From contig JANATG010000003.1 in assembly GCA_029449235.1 (NCBI GenBank), positions 2,046,001 through 2,110,000 on the forward strand: a DNA stretch of 64,000 bases, written 5' to 3'. The number at the start of each line of letters is the position of its first letter. Position 1 is the stretch's first letter. The DNA is from Linnemannia schmuckeri (taxonomy: Eukaryota > Mortierellomycota > Mortierellomycetes > Mortierellales > Mortierellaceae). Of this stretch, positions 31,264-44,783 are shown piece by piece. The position numbers and the translations under genes are program-made. The notes beneath the pieces were generated by a model, which worked only from the letters and a program-made list of their open reading frames with translations, did not search any database and had not been told where the DNA came from.

Positions 31264-33378
31264 TTAGACGACGAGCTCCATATCGAGGACAGAGGCACAT
31301 CGGATGAGCTGACCTCGCTCTACAGGATTACTCGGTTTGCTGGGTTTAGGGAACTTGACGACGCAGTCAAGGCCATCTCCTTCAGCATGCCATCCATAGC
31401 TCACCGACGTGTATCCCTGGTTCATCACGGCCCATCTCTGGTTATTATTACTATCCTTCTGACCATCATGGTTGCTATAAGCCAGGGGCAAATCAGACTT
31501 GTTTGCAAACTTCATTCGAAGAGTTCGACCCAACGGTTGCGCTGCTCCTTGAGGGAAAGTAGACGAGCGTGATAGTCGTTGTCGCGTGTCCGTTGTGGAT
31601 GTTGTTTGAGTTAACGGTGACGAAGATGTTGCTGTGGTCAACGAAGCTTTTAAAGAGATGGTGGAAGATAATGGTGCGATTGAACTGGAGGAAGAAGAAG
31701 TTGGTAATAGAGAAGGTCCAGATGTTGCTGAGAGTTGGATCGACTCTGCTGGCCTAGTCTCATCGCGAACCTCGGGCAGGGATCCATCCGTTCCTGATTC
31801 TGATGCTGCTGTAAGTATGACAGGAGTATCGACATGAGATACCCAGCCAACCTGGTTCTGATCGCCTTCATTGCGGATATTTCCCCACCAATGTCGTATT
31901 CTCCTGATCGACTCTTCCAACCGGAGTGAGCTGGCCAGACTTATGAACGAGGATTGCCGTGAATGAGCTGTTGTTGGCTGGGTGCTACTACCGTTTGAAG
32001 TCAGGGGGGTTGGGTGTCTTCCTGCTGGGGTAATATGTCCTGTTGTGTTGGGGAAAAGACCTTCGACGTCCTGTAGTGCGCGAATTAGATGGGGCGCGGG
32101 CAGTAACGGCCGTGATCGAATGTCATTGTAGATGCTCTATGGTAAAACATTTGCGGCAGAAAAGGAGAGAGATAGGAGGGAAGGAAAGAAAAGGGAACAT
32201 GCATCAATGTCCAACCCTCGGTTTATCCACCAAGGGATGTGATTGACTTATTCTTCACACTGGTCTGATCCTGTTACGGTAATGACCGTATATGTTTGTC
32301 ATACTAAAAATGAAGTGGAAAGACGAACAAGCAAACGTTGTTTGGAGTGAACCAACCAAGAATGCATGAATGATGGTGACTTACTTTGAGGACGTTTTTG
32401 TCAAAGTACTTTCGAGGATAACCACCGCCCTCGTTCTGTAATAGGCGGACGAAGTAGGCACAGGTGACTTTGGAACGCGCCTTGGGATGGCGAAACTCTT
32501 GATCGATAAACAAGAAGGTCCAGAAGAGGTGGTATAGCATGTCGGGTGCATGGGCGGGTGCAAAGACCTCCTTGGTATCTGGGTTGGAATGGTAATAGAG
32601 TTGAGAGAGATCACAGACGTGTTTGTCGAACAGAGTCATGGACAAGAACGGGAAAGTGTCCTCTGCAAACCGCATCCTAATCTCAACCAATTCAATAAAT
32701 CCATGAAATGACAGTAAGTATTTCTGAGGATTATTCCTTTCTCCTCAACGGAAAATTGTATTTTTCTTGTATGCAAGGTAGTGTATGTATGAGGTATGTA
32801 TGCATGTATACTTACCGGATGGCGTGAACGAGACCAAGGCCATTGAAGGGCATATCTTGGATGAGTCGGGCTAGTTCGACTCGTGCTGGGCCGTGCCAGT
32901 GGGTTGAGACGAGACTGCAATTGAGAATGCTCCTGCGGTCCATGAGATGACGAAATATAAGTGATAGCACTTCGATCGCACAGAACGACGCCGTGCTTGA
33001 TGAGCTGATGTGGTTGAGTGTTGTCGAGGGAGGAGTTGAAGCATTGGTCGAGGACCTCGTCGTATCTGACGCGGTAGGAGTCAGGCATCGTTTTGATTGA
33101 CCGAAGCTGATGGCTCTTCCGACGAGTCCTCGCCTTTTGATGAGTCGCTTGTTGCTTGAAGTAGTATCAAAAGTAGTTGGTGTTATCGGGTGAGATTGAT
33201 TGAAGTGGAACCGAGGTTGTTGAGGGCGAAGTTGAGAATTGGGCTGAGAGTTGAAATAGGGTCGGTCAGAGGGGATGGTAGTGGCGTTGGTGGGTGGAGT
33301 GATAGTGTTGGAAGAGAAGGCGAGCAAAGTGGGGATGGACGGGGTCGATAGTGATCCCCGCTTATTTGTCGACATCAT
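31264..33378 (-). CDS. F-box-like protein (3 exons, 575 aa)
   Basis: Exons on the minus strand: 33378-32816, 32676-32385, 32136-31264; joins keep frame (CG|G, then phase 0). Residues 1-135 are Ser/Thr/Pro-rich. Residues about 141-180 look like an F-box (AIEVLSLIFRHLMDRRSILN, then SLVSTHWHGPARVELA), the motif that binds Skp1 in SCF ubiquitin ligases. The downstream part (RFAEDTFPFLSMTLFDKHVC ... SKVTCAYFVRLLQNEGGGYP) is helical and looks like the conserved core. Then comes a low-complexity Ser/Thr block and a more ordered end (MKFANKSDLPLAYSNHDGQK, YGWHAEGDGLDCVVKFP). No leucine-rich repeats, WD or Kelch repeats were recognised, so the substrate domain is unknown. Confidence 0.72.
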
Positions 33379-34505
33379 CCTTTTGGTTGTGTCTCAATTT
33401 GATATAAATAAGGACAACTGACTGACAACAAAGTGAATGAGAGAGACAGTTGAGCTTGCAATGGAGGGAGGTGAAAGAAGGAAGAGAAGAGAAGAGAAAG
33501 AAGGTAATGATTGAGCAATGTCGAGGGTTAGCGAAGAGAAGAAGAAAGGAGGGAAGGAAAGAAGGAGGGTGATGGTGTAGGTGTGGACAAAAGAAGAACG
33601 AAAGGCAACTAAGAAAAAAAAAAAAAAAAAAAAAAAGGCGAAAAAAAAAAGAGGGTGTCAGTCTCAGTCGCTCACAAGGTCGTTCACTACAGCAATGTTA
33701 CATATCCTCACCGGTAACTTTCATTTGGGATACATACACAGCAGCAACAGCAAGAGGGTACATGCGTGAGTGCAAGCCAATCTATGCACGTGACATCCAG
33801 CCCCATGTGTCCCATGTGTCTCACGGCGTCCATTTTGTTAAGAGTACGTGCCAGTGTGTACAGCGAGTCTGTTTCTTCCCTTCTGCCTCTGTGCTCTCAC
33901 TCTGTCCATGTCCTTGTCCTCTCACTCTGTCAGTCTCTCTCTGTCTTCACTTTTTTTCTCACTTTCCTTTTTCTTCTTCCTTCTTTTTCTTCTTCCTTTT
34001 TCCCTTTACTGAGTATCACTCCCCCTCCCTTCCTCCCTCTCTCCCTACCTTTCCTTCAGCCCGCTCTCACCTTTTACTCCTAATATTATTATTGTCATTC
34101 CTCCTTCCCCCTTTCCTTCGACTAATACTCATCACTCACTCCCTCACTCACTCCTTCATACTCTCGATTCTCCTTCACACTCTCATCCCCTGCTTCAGCA
34201 ACAGCAACAAGCAGCAAACTCATCTATTTTTATTATTTTTTTTTTTTCTTTTCTTGCACTTACTTGTATTTATGCCGAGCACAGCTCCAGAGAACGTACA
34301 ACGGCAATAATTATCGACTTCTTCCTCTTTTTTTTTCACTCCCTTTCCCTTTTCCCTTTCTGTTTGTTATCAATTGACACACGCTACTTCTCTCTCCCAC
34401 TCCCTCCCTCCTCTTCCCCTTCATCACCCTCGTTCGTTTTTTCTTTCTATCTGTATATACACTAAACGTCCAATTGGTGCTTGGCAGAAAAAAAAGAAAA
34501 CAAGG
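33379..34505. promoter_or_regulatory. divergent promoter region, F-box gene / RasGEF gene
   Basis: 1.1 kb between divergent starts. The half next to RasGEF (33850-34480) is a strong CT-rich tract. A23 lies at 33614-33636. No other gene supported. Confidence 0.5.
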
Positions 34506-37500
34506 ATGGATACCCAGTCTACACAACAACCGACCTCCTCCTCCTCTTCACTGCAGGATCAAAACGGACACATAAGGCAACAACAGCACCAACAACAAAC
34601 ACAACAAACACAACAACTCGACCAACAAGAACAACAACAGGAAGAAGAAGAGGACGAGACAGAACCATTCGTGGTCGTCCGTGCTCTCTATCCTTTCCAC
34701 TCTGAAGAACCATCCTCGCTTTCCTTTGAACGGGAAGAGCTGATCCAGGTCCTCACCCAGCTCGACTCTGGCTGGTGGTATGGCTTTTGCCACGGCGAAC
34801 ACGGCTGGTTCCCCTCCAACTACGTCGAGGAAGTCACCCAGGACGAGCTCGACCTTGCCTCTGAAGCTGCTTCTGACGACGAGCACCATCGCCAACACGC
34901 CGACCACAGCGACCCCGGCGACCATGACCACGACGAGGATGACCATCATAGCAGTGATGAAGATGAAGACGACGATGGATCTGTAAGCGCACAAGCACAC
35001 AAAAACACGAACGGAAACAAACAATAATAGCAAACAACAACAACAACCCCTGGGAGAGGGGCCTAGGAAGAGGCGAACGATATAAGAAAAAGCAGAAAGA
35101 GGGAGGCAAGGCACAGAAGGGGTAAAAAAAAAAAGCTTGTTTCGATATTTTGGTGGCCAATTAACTCGACTATTCATACAACAAACATCAGCATGTTACC
35201 AACAACAACAACAACAACTGCAACAGCAGCAACGACCACATATTAACACCAACAGCATATCAACAACAATAATAAGCAAGCAAAGCAGCAGCAACAATAA
35301 TGCAACAAAAAAAGCAACAAGGCGCATGGTGACATAGGTACATCTACTCGCTTGTACTCTGTCTGACGACTCCATATCCCACTTCGTTTCACTTAATAAT
35401 AGAGCAACGGCGACTTTTGGTTGCCACAAACCACTCCAGACGGTCAAGTCTTCTACGTTAACACGAACACCGGCGAGTCCTCCTGGACAATCCCTACCCC
35501 GTCCACAAGTCGCGCCATTCCCTCAATCGAAGAGCAGGAGGACGAGGTTTTGGAGCACACATTGCCCAAGAGTCATCAGGATACACACCACAGCAGTATG
35601 TCTTCTATCCTATCAATGATGTCTTTCTCTCCTTCAGTCAACGTTAAGAAGAGCCATTAATTCTCTCAATCGCGTCGTTGTTTTTCATTTTTTTCTTTCT
35701 TAGATCCAAGAAACAGCGCCGACGCGTCAAATCGAGCGGCGTCCTCCTCAACAACAGCAGCAGCAGCAGCAGCAGCACCTACAGCAACAGCAACAGCAAA
35801 ATCATCTACAGACACCGCGGCCGAGACCGACACGCTGAATCACGGTCGGCCAAACAATCTATCCATCTTGACGGTTGCCCCTGGACATGATCCGGTCGAA
35901 ACCGAGAGTCAAGGGGGTTCAACCCGTCCGAGCTCGCTCCAAATGTCGGCAATCCCAGTAAGTAATCCTGTTATTGTTGATGTTGTTGTTTGTTGTTTGT
36001 TGCTTGTTGCTTGTTCCAGGTTGTACACATGGGGTATATGATGTTCTCACACAAAAGAGAAAGAGAGGAAAGAGTCGGACCCCGGATGAGCTGAGCTGAA
36101 CTGGGTGCGGGACCCATGCTCTATGAAGATCGGTGAAGTGAGCCCTCTTCCTCGGCGGTGTTATTCTTATTCTTTTGTTTTTTTTTCTTGTTTTTTGCTG
36201 CTTATGCTTTTAATTGTTTGTTCCTCAGTGCTCTCAAAAAAAGAGAAAAAAGAAAAAAAGCAATTGCTCTGGGTATGGGCGGACAGGAAAAAAAAGAGGA
36301 GAATAGGTTTGCCCTATGGTGTGCATGTGTGTGTCTGTGAGAGGGTGGATGGCATCCCCTTTAGACCTATCTTCCAATCACGCCTGCTATTACCACTCTG
36401 CGGTTGATCGTATCATATATAGATATTAGATGGTCACCATCGGAAACACATTGCATTCGCGCCCCCCCCCCCTCTCCTTATCCAATTGGCCCTTATTTTA
36501 CTACTATCACACACATACAAACACGCTCGCGCACACACACACCATCTATCTACATCAAAAAGATGCAATGACAGTTGATCCTTTCTACTTCTGTCGTCTC
36601 CTTGTCCACTCTCTCTCCTTGTCCACTCTCTCTCCTTGTCCACTCTCTCTCCTCCCCCTTCCTTCGAGTCTCACTCCTTTACCCTTTTGTACTCCTGTCT
36701 TTCCCGTTCGTTGTATTTCTGTTACGGATGCTCTCTAAAAAGACAAGAGACAAAAAAAAAAAGAGCGCAACATCGACTGCATGCCATGTGCGCCTTTTAT
36801 TTTATATTTTGTCTCTTTGTTTGTGCTCCTCTTCCCTGTGAACCTTTCCTTGTGCGTCAACATTGGAGCCCAGCACCTGTTGCTTTTCGACACAACATTC
36901 GCAATTTCTCACATCATATCTAATTTTTTTTTATACTTTTGACCTTCTTGCTCGCGTTAATTCTTTATTTTTCCTTCCTCGGATAGACTAGAGCCGGTTC
37001 GCCCATCTCACCTTGGCCAGAAGCAACAGGATTGAAACGTCCTTCTGGCAGGGCACTTGCCGAGAACGCGCCTGCCCCAGAATTACCTCCTCTTCCCACC
37101 ATTCCAAGCCCTTTCAACCCGGAACCGACATGGGAATCCCTGGCCGATTATACCAATGGAGCTATCCAGAACCTTCTCTACTCGGCCGAGAACGGCTTCA
37201 AGGGATACTTTCAGATTCAGGCTACTCAGGTTGTCGAGGCGATCCGCGTCATGCTCTATGCCTCAGGAACCGTGGATAAGGATTCAACACCCATTCGTAT
37301 GCATCCTGGACTGAAACTGCACCATCGACAAATCATGGCTGCGCTCTCTAAATTGATCCTCTCAGCCAAGATGGCTTCTGGTGTGTGGCCTGCAGAAGGA
37401 GCTGTCTCCAAGATGCTATCAGACGCGAACGATGTCGCCCAGTCGGTTCACCATTTCATCCTTATGGCCCAAGGCGCCGGTGTCACGGTCCATGATGTTG

Positions 37501-40500
37501 ATGCCAAGCTCATTGCCGACCCAGAGAGCTCAATGGATCCCAAACCTACCGAGAGGCCCAACAGAGGCTTGTCTTCAAGAGCCTCCATGGAGGGCGGTGA
37601 GGCTCATTTGCGACCCCAGGCGATCTCCATTGGACTGTTGAACCAGCTCGACTATTACTCCAAGAGTTCCTGCAGGGCGCTGAGCACCCTTTCCCTGCAG
37701 CTCAGAAAGGCCATCGACTCCTCCCGCAACACAGCACCTCAACCTACGACTTCTTCTCGTTTGTCCCTTGGTTCCTCCATCCTCAATTCGTCTCAGTCTT
37801 CCCAGATGGTCAACCAGTGCCAGCAGAGCATTTCTCAGCTGGGCTCCCTTCTCAGCCTTGTTGGCGAATTTTATACCCTGACCCTGAACGAATACCCATC
37901 CATTGAGGACCAATACTTTATGGACGTCCGCTCCTCGAAGCAAACTCTCTACAACAACATTGCTGCTCTGGTCATGTCCATCCAGCTTGCTACTGACCCT
38001 ATGGTCCAAACGTCTGTTCTCGAAATGGCTCTCGAGGCCACTACTACGGCAGAGAGATCGACGATGGAGTTGGTGGCACTCACCCGCTCTTTGGCGATGG
38101 AGAAGGATGAGGTCGACAAGCAGGAGCGTCTCTACGGCAAGGGAGTTTTGGATCCAGTACCAAGTGCAGTCAACCTGACCTTTAACGCCTCCCAACGACA
38201 AACCGAAATTGATAGCTATTTCCAGGAACCAGGATCTGACATGGATGACTCGACTCTTAAGAACTCTCGACTTCGATCAAACTCACAGGTCTCGACATTC
38301 TCCAGCACATCCTCTGCCTCCAACATCTCTGCACCAACAACTCCTGGAACAGAGTACACAGGACGTTCGCAGGCAAACGCCTATCCCTTCCCTTCTAATC
38401 CAACGAGTGAAAGGAGCGCGTCCCCACCACCTCCTGTTCCTGCTCTTCCTACAGCTGCCACCGCGATCACCAACTCTCACAGCGGTCAGAACGCCCACTC
38501 GCAAAAGTTTGACACTCGTGGTCACAAGGTGAAGAAGATGTTGGGAGACGAGGCGCCAGCACCCGCAGCCAAACCCAAGGTTCAGGAACAGCCCTGGTAT
38601 CTCGGACACGACTACTCGCCTGCCGACATTTCATTCAACATGGAGGGCCACGTCCGCGGGGGCACCTTGCCAGCATTGGTTGAGCGTTTGACACTCCATG
38701 ATGGACCCCAGGCCAACTTTGTGGCCAACTTTATGTTGACGTACCGCTCTTTCGCCACCACTGAGGAACTGTTCGCTTTGCTCTTCCGACGGTTCACCAT
38801 TTCACCACCCGTGGGATTGGACGAGGCTGAGATGGAGGAGTGGACAGAGCGCAAGCTGACGCCTATTCGTCTTCGTGTGTTCAACATTATCAAGTCTTGG
38901 CTGGAGAACTACTACCTGGAGGATGAGGTGGAGGACCGTCAGATTCTGCCCAAGATCAAGGAGTTTTCCGAGTCTGGATTGATGAAAGACACGCTGAGTT
39001 TTGCAGCTGTCCAGCTGATTAAGCTGGTGGAGAAGCGCGAGGTCTCGGACGGATCTCTGCGCAAGATGGTGCTCAACTTGACGACGCAGGCGCCTCAACC
39101 GATCACACCTCGCAACCTGAAGCGCATCAAGTTTTTGGAATTGGATCCTCTCGAGTTTGCGCGTCAGCTGACGATCATGGAGGCCAACTACTTTAACAAG
39201 ATCAAACCGATTGAGTGTTTGGCCAAGGCCTGGATGAGCGACGATCCCGAAATTGCGGCCAAGGCGGCGAACATCAAGAAGATGATTGAGACCAGCAACT
39301 TGTTCTCCAACTGGATCGATGAGATTGTTTTGAGCGAGAAGGACCCCAAGAAGCGTGCCGCTATTCTGCGTCACCTCATCACTGTTGCCGAGGTGAGTCC
39401 TATTGAATTTTTTTATCACACCCTTGTTTTGTGCCTTGATGTAGTGCCAACTCCATTTTAACATTTGTTTTTGTACTTCTCGCGTGTAGAAATTGCGCCA
39501 GTTGAATAACTTCAGTATGCTTTCGGCGACAACAGCGGCACTCTCTCACTCACCCATTCACCGTTTGAAGCGAACATGGGAATTGGTCCCCAATAAGTAT
39601 ATCAACTCCCTCGCAATGCTTCAGGCATTGACGAGCTCGGCCAAGAACTGGGCCGAGTACCGCGCAGAGCTGCACTCGGTTAACCCACCCTGTGTGCCCT
39701 TTGTGGGTATCTATCTCACGGATCTGGTGATGATTGAGGACGGCAATCCGGATATTCTTCGCAAGACCGACAATCACATCAACTTTTACAAGCGCGTCAG
39801 CACGGCAGAGGTGATTCGCGAGATCCAACAATATCAGTCGGTCCCTTACTGTTTGACAGTGGTCCCTGAAATCCAAGCGTTCATCCGCCGGGGAATGGAC
39901 AATGCTAAGGGTGTTACGGAGCTCTATGACATGAGTCTTGCCCTTGAACCTAGGTGAGTGATCCTTGACCATTCTTTGTCCTTTTTTCGATGTTTTGAAT
40001 TGTGGGTTTGCATATGGGGGCTGTACTTGGGCTGCTGAAAAAGATAATTAGGCGCGGGATATAGACTGGATTGGATTGTCCCAGATTGGGCGGTGCCATC
40101 GGAAGAAATCACAATGTTTTATTTGCAGGGCGTCTCCTGGATATTGGGCACGGAAATTGAAAAGGGTTGATGGGATGCAAGGTTTGATGCATCGGAATAA
40201 GAATTTAAAAGCACCTTGAATTCTTGGCGCTTGTGAGTTGCGAATTGGCTATTTTTGCAGGAACCTTAGAATCTGGGCTGAACGATCGAAAAAGAAGTGG
40301 TATTTTTTTCGATTTTTTTTATGGATGTAGATGGATGCAGCGGAATTGGTTTCAAGCTTGTACATTTTGCGACGTACCATTTGTTGACCCAAATGGGTGG
40401 ATGGTATCATTGGACGAATACATACCTACATGGCGAGAAGAGAGACAGGGATCTAAAGGGACTATAGAATGTAGTCCAAAAGAGGGAATTGAAAGAACAG

Positions 40501-40758
40501 TAAGGTAAAATAAGAGCAAAAGAGAGAGAGTCGCGCCTTTCACCAACATTCTCTTTATCTATATTTGTTGTGTGGTGAGATCTTGCATGCTTTTGTTTTT
40601 CTATTATCGAGAAATAAGCAACAAACAACTAAAAGGATAAGAAAAGAAAGAATATGAACCTGTTATGCTGACTTTCGCGCTTTTACAAATATGGCATTAA
40701 CAGGGAGACGGAAGAAGAAAAGATGGCGCGACTGTTATCCAAGTCTGGGTTCATGTAG
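34506..40758 (+). CDS. Ras guanine-nucleotide exchange factor, SH3-WW-RasGEF (6 exons, 1282 aa)
   Basis: Exons: 34506-34982, 35403-35595, 35704-35957, 36987-39392, 39490-39953, 40704-40758; all joins keep frame. After a Gln-rich start, an SH3 domain (VVVRALYPFHSEEPSSLSFE ... GWFPSNYVEEV, residues about 57-115) and an acidic His/Asp stretch. Exon 2 encodes a WW domain (FWLPQTTPDGQVFYVNTNTG ... SSWTIP). The RasGEF-N domain starts at about residue 866 (GGTLPALVERLTLHDGPQAN). The catalytic Cdc25 domain follows from about 1027 (LEFARQLTIMEANYFNKIKP, then NDxLxxL-like SPIHRLKRTWELVPNKY, PCVPFVGIYLTDL). The last exon supplies a typical C-terminus (ETEEEKMARLLSKSGFM) after a 750-nt intron; reading straight through exon 5 would instead stop at 39957. 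It should activate Ras in cAMP/MAPK signalling. Confidence 0.9.
36601..36651 (+). repeat. 17-nt minisatellite, three perfect units, inside RasGEF intron 3
   Basis: CTTGTCCACTCTCTCTC occurs three times head to tail. It lies in the 1029-nt intron 35958-36986, which also holds C- and CA-rich tracts. Confidence 0.85.
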
Positions 40759-42181
40759 AAAATGATGATATCAGACGATGACAACCCAATCATTCGCAAC
40801 AAACAACACGTTTTCGCTGACCACTTCGATTCCACCTATTTCCTACTCGACTCTTTCTTACCGTCTGTATATTTTCTTTTATCCGACTCGCCATTGTTTC
40901 TTTTCTTTGCTGTTGTCAACTACCGGTCCTCTTCGCCATCCTCTATCAGAGCAAGACCGATGACAGGAATGCCACCATTGGCATCTCAGTCCTCGTTTAT
41001 CGGTGATCATGGAGCATAAGCCTATCGACAAGACAGACACGACAGAGAGACAGACAATAACAAGTGCAGGACAGGAACGGCAAAGAACAATAAGGACGGC
41101 AATCAGCAGTAGGAGCAAACTGAGGCATCATTTAGGAGAATGATGATGGACGAGGGTGATCTGCATGATGATGCCAGGATTTTTATTTATTTTTTTGTAT
41201 TGTTTGTCATTCAGGAACACGCTTGTGCCTGGCTTAGTCGAGGAAGCGACTTTGACAAGGCAACACCCTTCCTCCTAAACGCCTCTTTTTGTTGATCATT
41301 TTATATGAATACGATTTTTACGCTTTTCCTTTCCTTTTTCTTCGTCCGTTTTTTGTTTTGTTCCAATTTGTCCATGGTACACACACATCTATCTTCATTT
41401 GTTTTAGTTTTTTTTTTTAACCTTTTTTCGTTCTTAGTTGCCCCTCTTCCCAGCATAGTTTTTTCTTCTTCGTACTCACTTGCACACACTCACAAACACG
41501 CACAACACATTCATTTTTTTCAATCACTTAGTAATAATAACTACCATTGCACTTCATTACAAGTTTCCATGCCATTCGAGCGTTGATAGCTTGTCTTCTC
41601 TTGTGTGTGAGTGATTGGTTGTGCAACCGCTTTCACCCCGTCTTCACGCCCACACACACTGTAAATGCAGGATGCGATTCTGATTGGCCAATTGTTTGCT
41701 TTGGCTATTTAATTTTTGTGTTCAAAAGTGTTGTCCCGTTGGTTGACCCTCTCTACTTCTCCCTTGCCCGACCACCCCGCCATCTACCCCACGGCACGGC
41801 GTATTGTCGAATCTTGTCGAGTATTGTCGAGTACTGTCGAGAATAGTGGGAGAGAGTGAGAGAGTTGGGTGGGTTGGAAAAAGTCGAAGGTTGACTGATT
41901 ATTGGTCATGGGCAAGCAAGGTTTTGGCTTTTGTCGTCGTGTCAGTCTGGTCGTTTGAGGGCTGTTGCTTCTCTCCCTCCAATACCATTTTTTTATGCCT
42001 TCATCTTTATTTTTTTTCTTTTTTTTCTTTTCATCCTTCATCCTTCATCTTCCATCATCCACCATCATCCTCACTCCCTCCTATCCTCTACCTCCCTCCT
42101 TCCCTTCTCTCTTCCCCCTTCTTCCTTCACTGTCACTACTTTTTTTTTCAACAAAGTAGTACTTTTACATCTTTCAACAAG
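40759..42181. other. 1.4 kb intergenic region between RasGEF and MFSD5-like genes
   Basis: No gene supported. Contains four imperfect tandem units of about 10-11 nt around TGTCGAGTAT/TGTCGAGTAC (41803-41847) and a CT-rich leader with CATCC-type repeats (42025-42080) before the next start. Confidence 0.5.
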
Positions 42182-44177
42182 ATGATCTCCACAGCCAACA
42201 ACTCGTTCTCAGCCTTCAGGAACAACTACCTGGCCGTCTACCTCACTGTTATGAGTACGTCCCCTTTTTCTCTTTTCGCTCTCTCTGTCTGCCTGACGCT
42301 GCTAGCACTTCTTGTCTTGCAATGTAGACAGGACAAACCAAGAGAAGTAGAAAGAAGCAACAGAGACAAGGCAGACTAAGGAACAACAAGGACAAGGAAG
42401 CAAGGAAAGGGAATAGAAGGACGGACAGACCAATTAAACAGGAAGCAAACAAACAAACAACAACAGCAACAACAACAACAACAAGAAGCATACACAATCC
42501 ATCCCAAATCGTTTTTTTGGATATCTCTTATCGATCGCAATACGCACATATATCACAACTGAACCTTTCTTTCTCGTTCAAACAATCGAGAAACTAATTA
42601 GCTTTTCATCTTTCCTGCCGTTGTTATTAACTTAACTACTTACTGCCAACTCGATCACTGAACCTAATAGTGAGCGACTGGTTGCAGGGTCCTTACTTGT
42701 ACGTACTGTACCAGTCGTACGACTTTACGATGTACGACATTGCGGTTCTGTTCATCACTGGGTTTGTCTCGGGAGCCGTCTTTGGAACCGTCATTGCCAA
42801 CACCGCCGATGTCTGGTATGTTTCTCTTCTTTTCTTTGATAGAATCGAGATATATTTCTCGAGAAGTGGCATGAAAAATTGTGATCAAAGAAAGAAGGGG
42901 CGATAATGCAGCTGTGAGAAAATGGAGACAAGGAGATAGGAAGAAAGAGTTGAGGAAGGAGGAGGAATATTTTCGATATGTATTGCTCAATCTCTAATAC
43001 TGATAATACCTCTTTTTTTTCTTTTGACTTTATAGGGGCCGCAAGAAGATGGCATTGTTGTTCTGTTTGACTTCCTCGATCGCCAGTTTGATCCGTCTGT
43101 CGAGCAACTACCACTACCTGGTTGTCTCCCACTTGTTGTCAGGTCTCTCGACCGCTCTCTTGTACTGTGTCTTTGAAGCATGGTACATCTCCCAGCACCA
43201 GCGCAAGGGTAAGTGCCCCTCCCCTATCGGCCCATTTTTCAAAGAAAAAGAAATTGAAGGTGGCACAAAAACTAATACTACTCCTTATCATAAAAATAGG
43301 ATTTGCGCCTGCATTGATTGGAGCAACTTTCAGTACTGCGATTTTCCTCAATGGATTGGTGGCAATTTTGGCAGGAATTGTGTCGAACATCGCTGTGGAG
43401 TGGTCTGGTTCGTTGGCGGCGCCTTTTGTTGTCAGTGCTGGAACTCTTGTCCTCGCTGGATTGTTGATCTCAAGCTCATGGGAGGAGAACTATGGCGAGT
43501 CCAAGACGAATGCCACGGGATCTGTCCTCAGGAGCATGCTCGAGGGCCTCGTCGTTCTCAAGAACGATGTCAACATCCTTTCATTAGGAATGGCGCAGAC
43601 GGTGTTTGAGAGCTGCATGTACACGTTTGTGTTGTTGTATACCCCCGCCTTGGAGTCATCTATCAAAGCCTCGGGCAGCAAGGAGTCGCTCTTGCCTTTG
43701 GGATACCTATTCGCGGGCATGATGTTCTGCAGTATGATGGGTTCGCTCGCCTTCAAGATCCTTTCGGGTCGTGGTATCCAGACCGACAACCTTCTCTCGC
43801 TCGCCCTCTTTGTTGCCGGTGCCTCGTTCTGCTTCATTGTCCTCAACACTGCCAACACCTCCTACACAGTCTTGGCTTTCCTTTTGTTTGAGTTCACCAC
43901 AGGAATGTACTTTCCTTCAATCGGTACCCTCAGAGCTCAGGCCATTCCTGAGCAGAACCGGACAGGAGTGATGGCTTTCCTTAGAGTCCCCATGAACTTT
44001 GCGGTCATTGCCATCATGTTGCACGTCGATTCTATGCCCATGACCGAGATCTTCCAAATCTGTGCGCTATTGAACTTTGTGGGTGGACTTGTTATCCTCT
44101 GGAGGGCTTTGGACCCTGCCCGTGGCGCTGGTGGGTATACTGCCGCTAAAACTGTTGATGAGTCCCATGAGATGTAA
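42182..44177 (+). CDS. MFSD5: MFSD5-like molybdate/anion transporter, MFS (4 exons, 422 aa)
   Basis: Exons: 42182-42254, 42671-42815, 43036-43208, 43300-44177; joins are A|TG, TG|G and G|GA. The second exon has the family hallmark DWLQGPYLYVLYQSYDFTMY. Next come a GAVFGTVIANTADVWGRKKM loop (MFS loop 2-3 motif), then SHLLSGLSTALLYCVFEAWY and the AIFLNGLVAILAGIVSN segment, all in the order of the MFSD5/molybdate-anion transporter family. About 12 hydrophobic segments are present and length is normal. Chlamydomonas and human relatives take up molybdate; substrate here is inferred. The first exon encodes only 24 residues and its intron is 416 nt. Confidence 0.9.
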
Positions 44178-44783
44178 AGGAAGGGGACCCAGAGCTATTT
44201 CTTTCTTTTTTGTTAGCTTTTAGTAGAACTAGAGATAAACACTAAATTTGTCTATTTATTATTACTCTCCTTCCATTCATGAACTTGGTCACATTTTGTT
44301 CTTGTTCTTTCGTGCTTTGTCTCATGGCGCAGCCATAGCTGCTAAAAACGTGAAATGGAAATACACAATTGCTATTAGTAGCAGACTGGGCAATGAACAA
44401 AGAATGAGGAAAGAGACAAGGGAACCAACTCCCTTCGTCTTTCATCAAAGCCCCCTCCCCCTTTCGTTGAACTTTTTTTGACTTCTTTTTTACCACAGCC
44501 GCTTTCCTCTCTCTAATTAGCTCCAGTTTCAATTGTTTTCCTCGTTTTTCTTTGCTTCCTCTTTATTCTTCTTTTGTTTTCTGACCCACTTCTGACATTC
44601 ATACTTCTTCCATTCATTCGCTCTGCATTCCATTTCGCAACCCAAAGAACAAAGAACACTTACGAAGAAAAATAGAAACTTTTACTTCGCCCAGCTGACT
44701 CGTCCAATTGCTCTTGTCTCACACACCCTTTCGCAACTCAACTTCGTTTTCCTCACTTTATTTCTTACACCATCATTGACGAT
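44178..44783. promoter_or_regulatory. intergenic/promoter region of the CaMK-type kinase
   Basis: About 600 bp. The second half is CT-rich leader (44500-44780). No gene supported. Confidence 0.5.

Noticed and set aside
36601..36651. Short tandem array considered as a CRISPR-like repeat
   Set aside because: Units are contiguous with no spacers, in a eukaryotic intron; it is a minisatellite.
40224..40508. 94-codon open frame inside the last RasGEF intron
   Set aside because: Composition is not protein-like for this genome, and the conserved C-terminal exon of RasGEF lies downstream.
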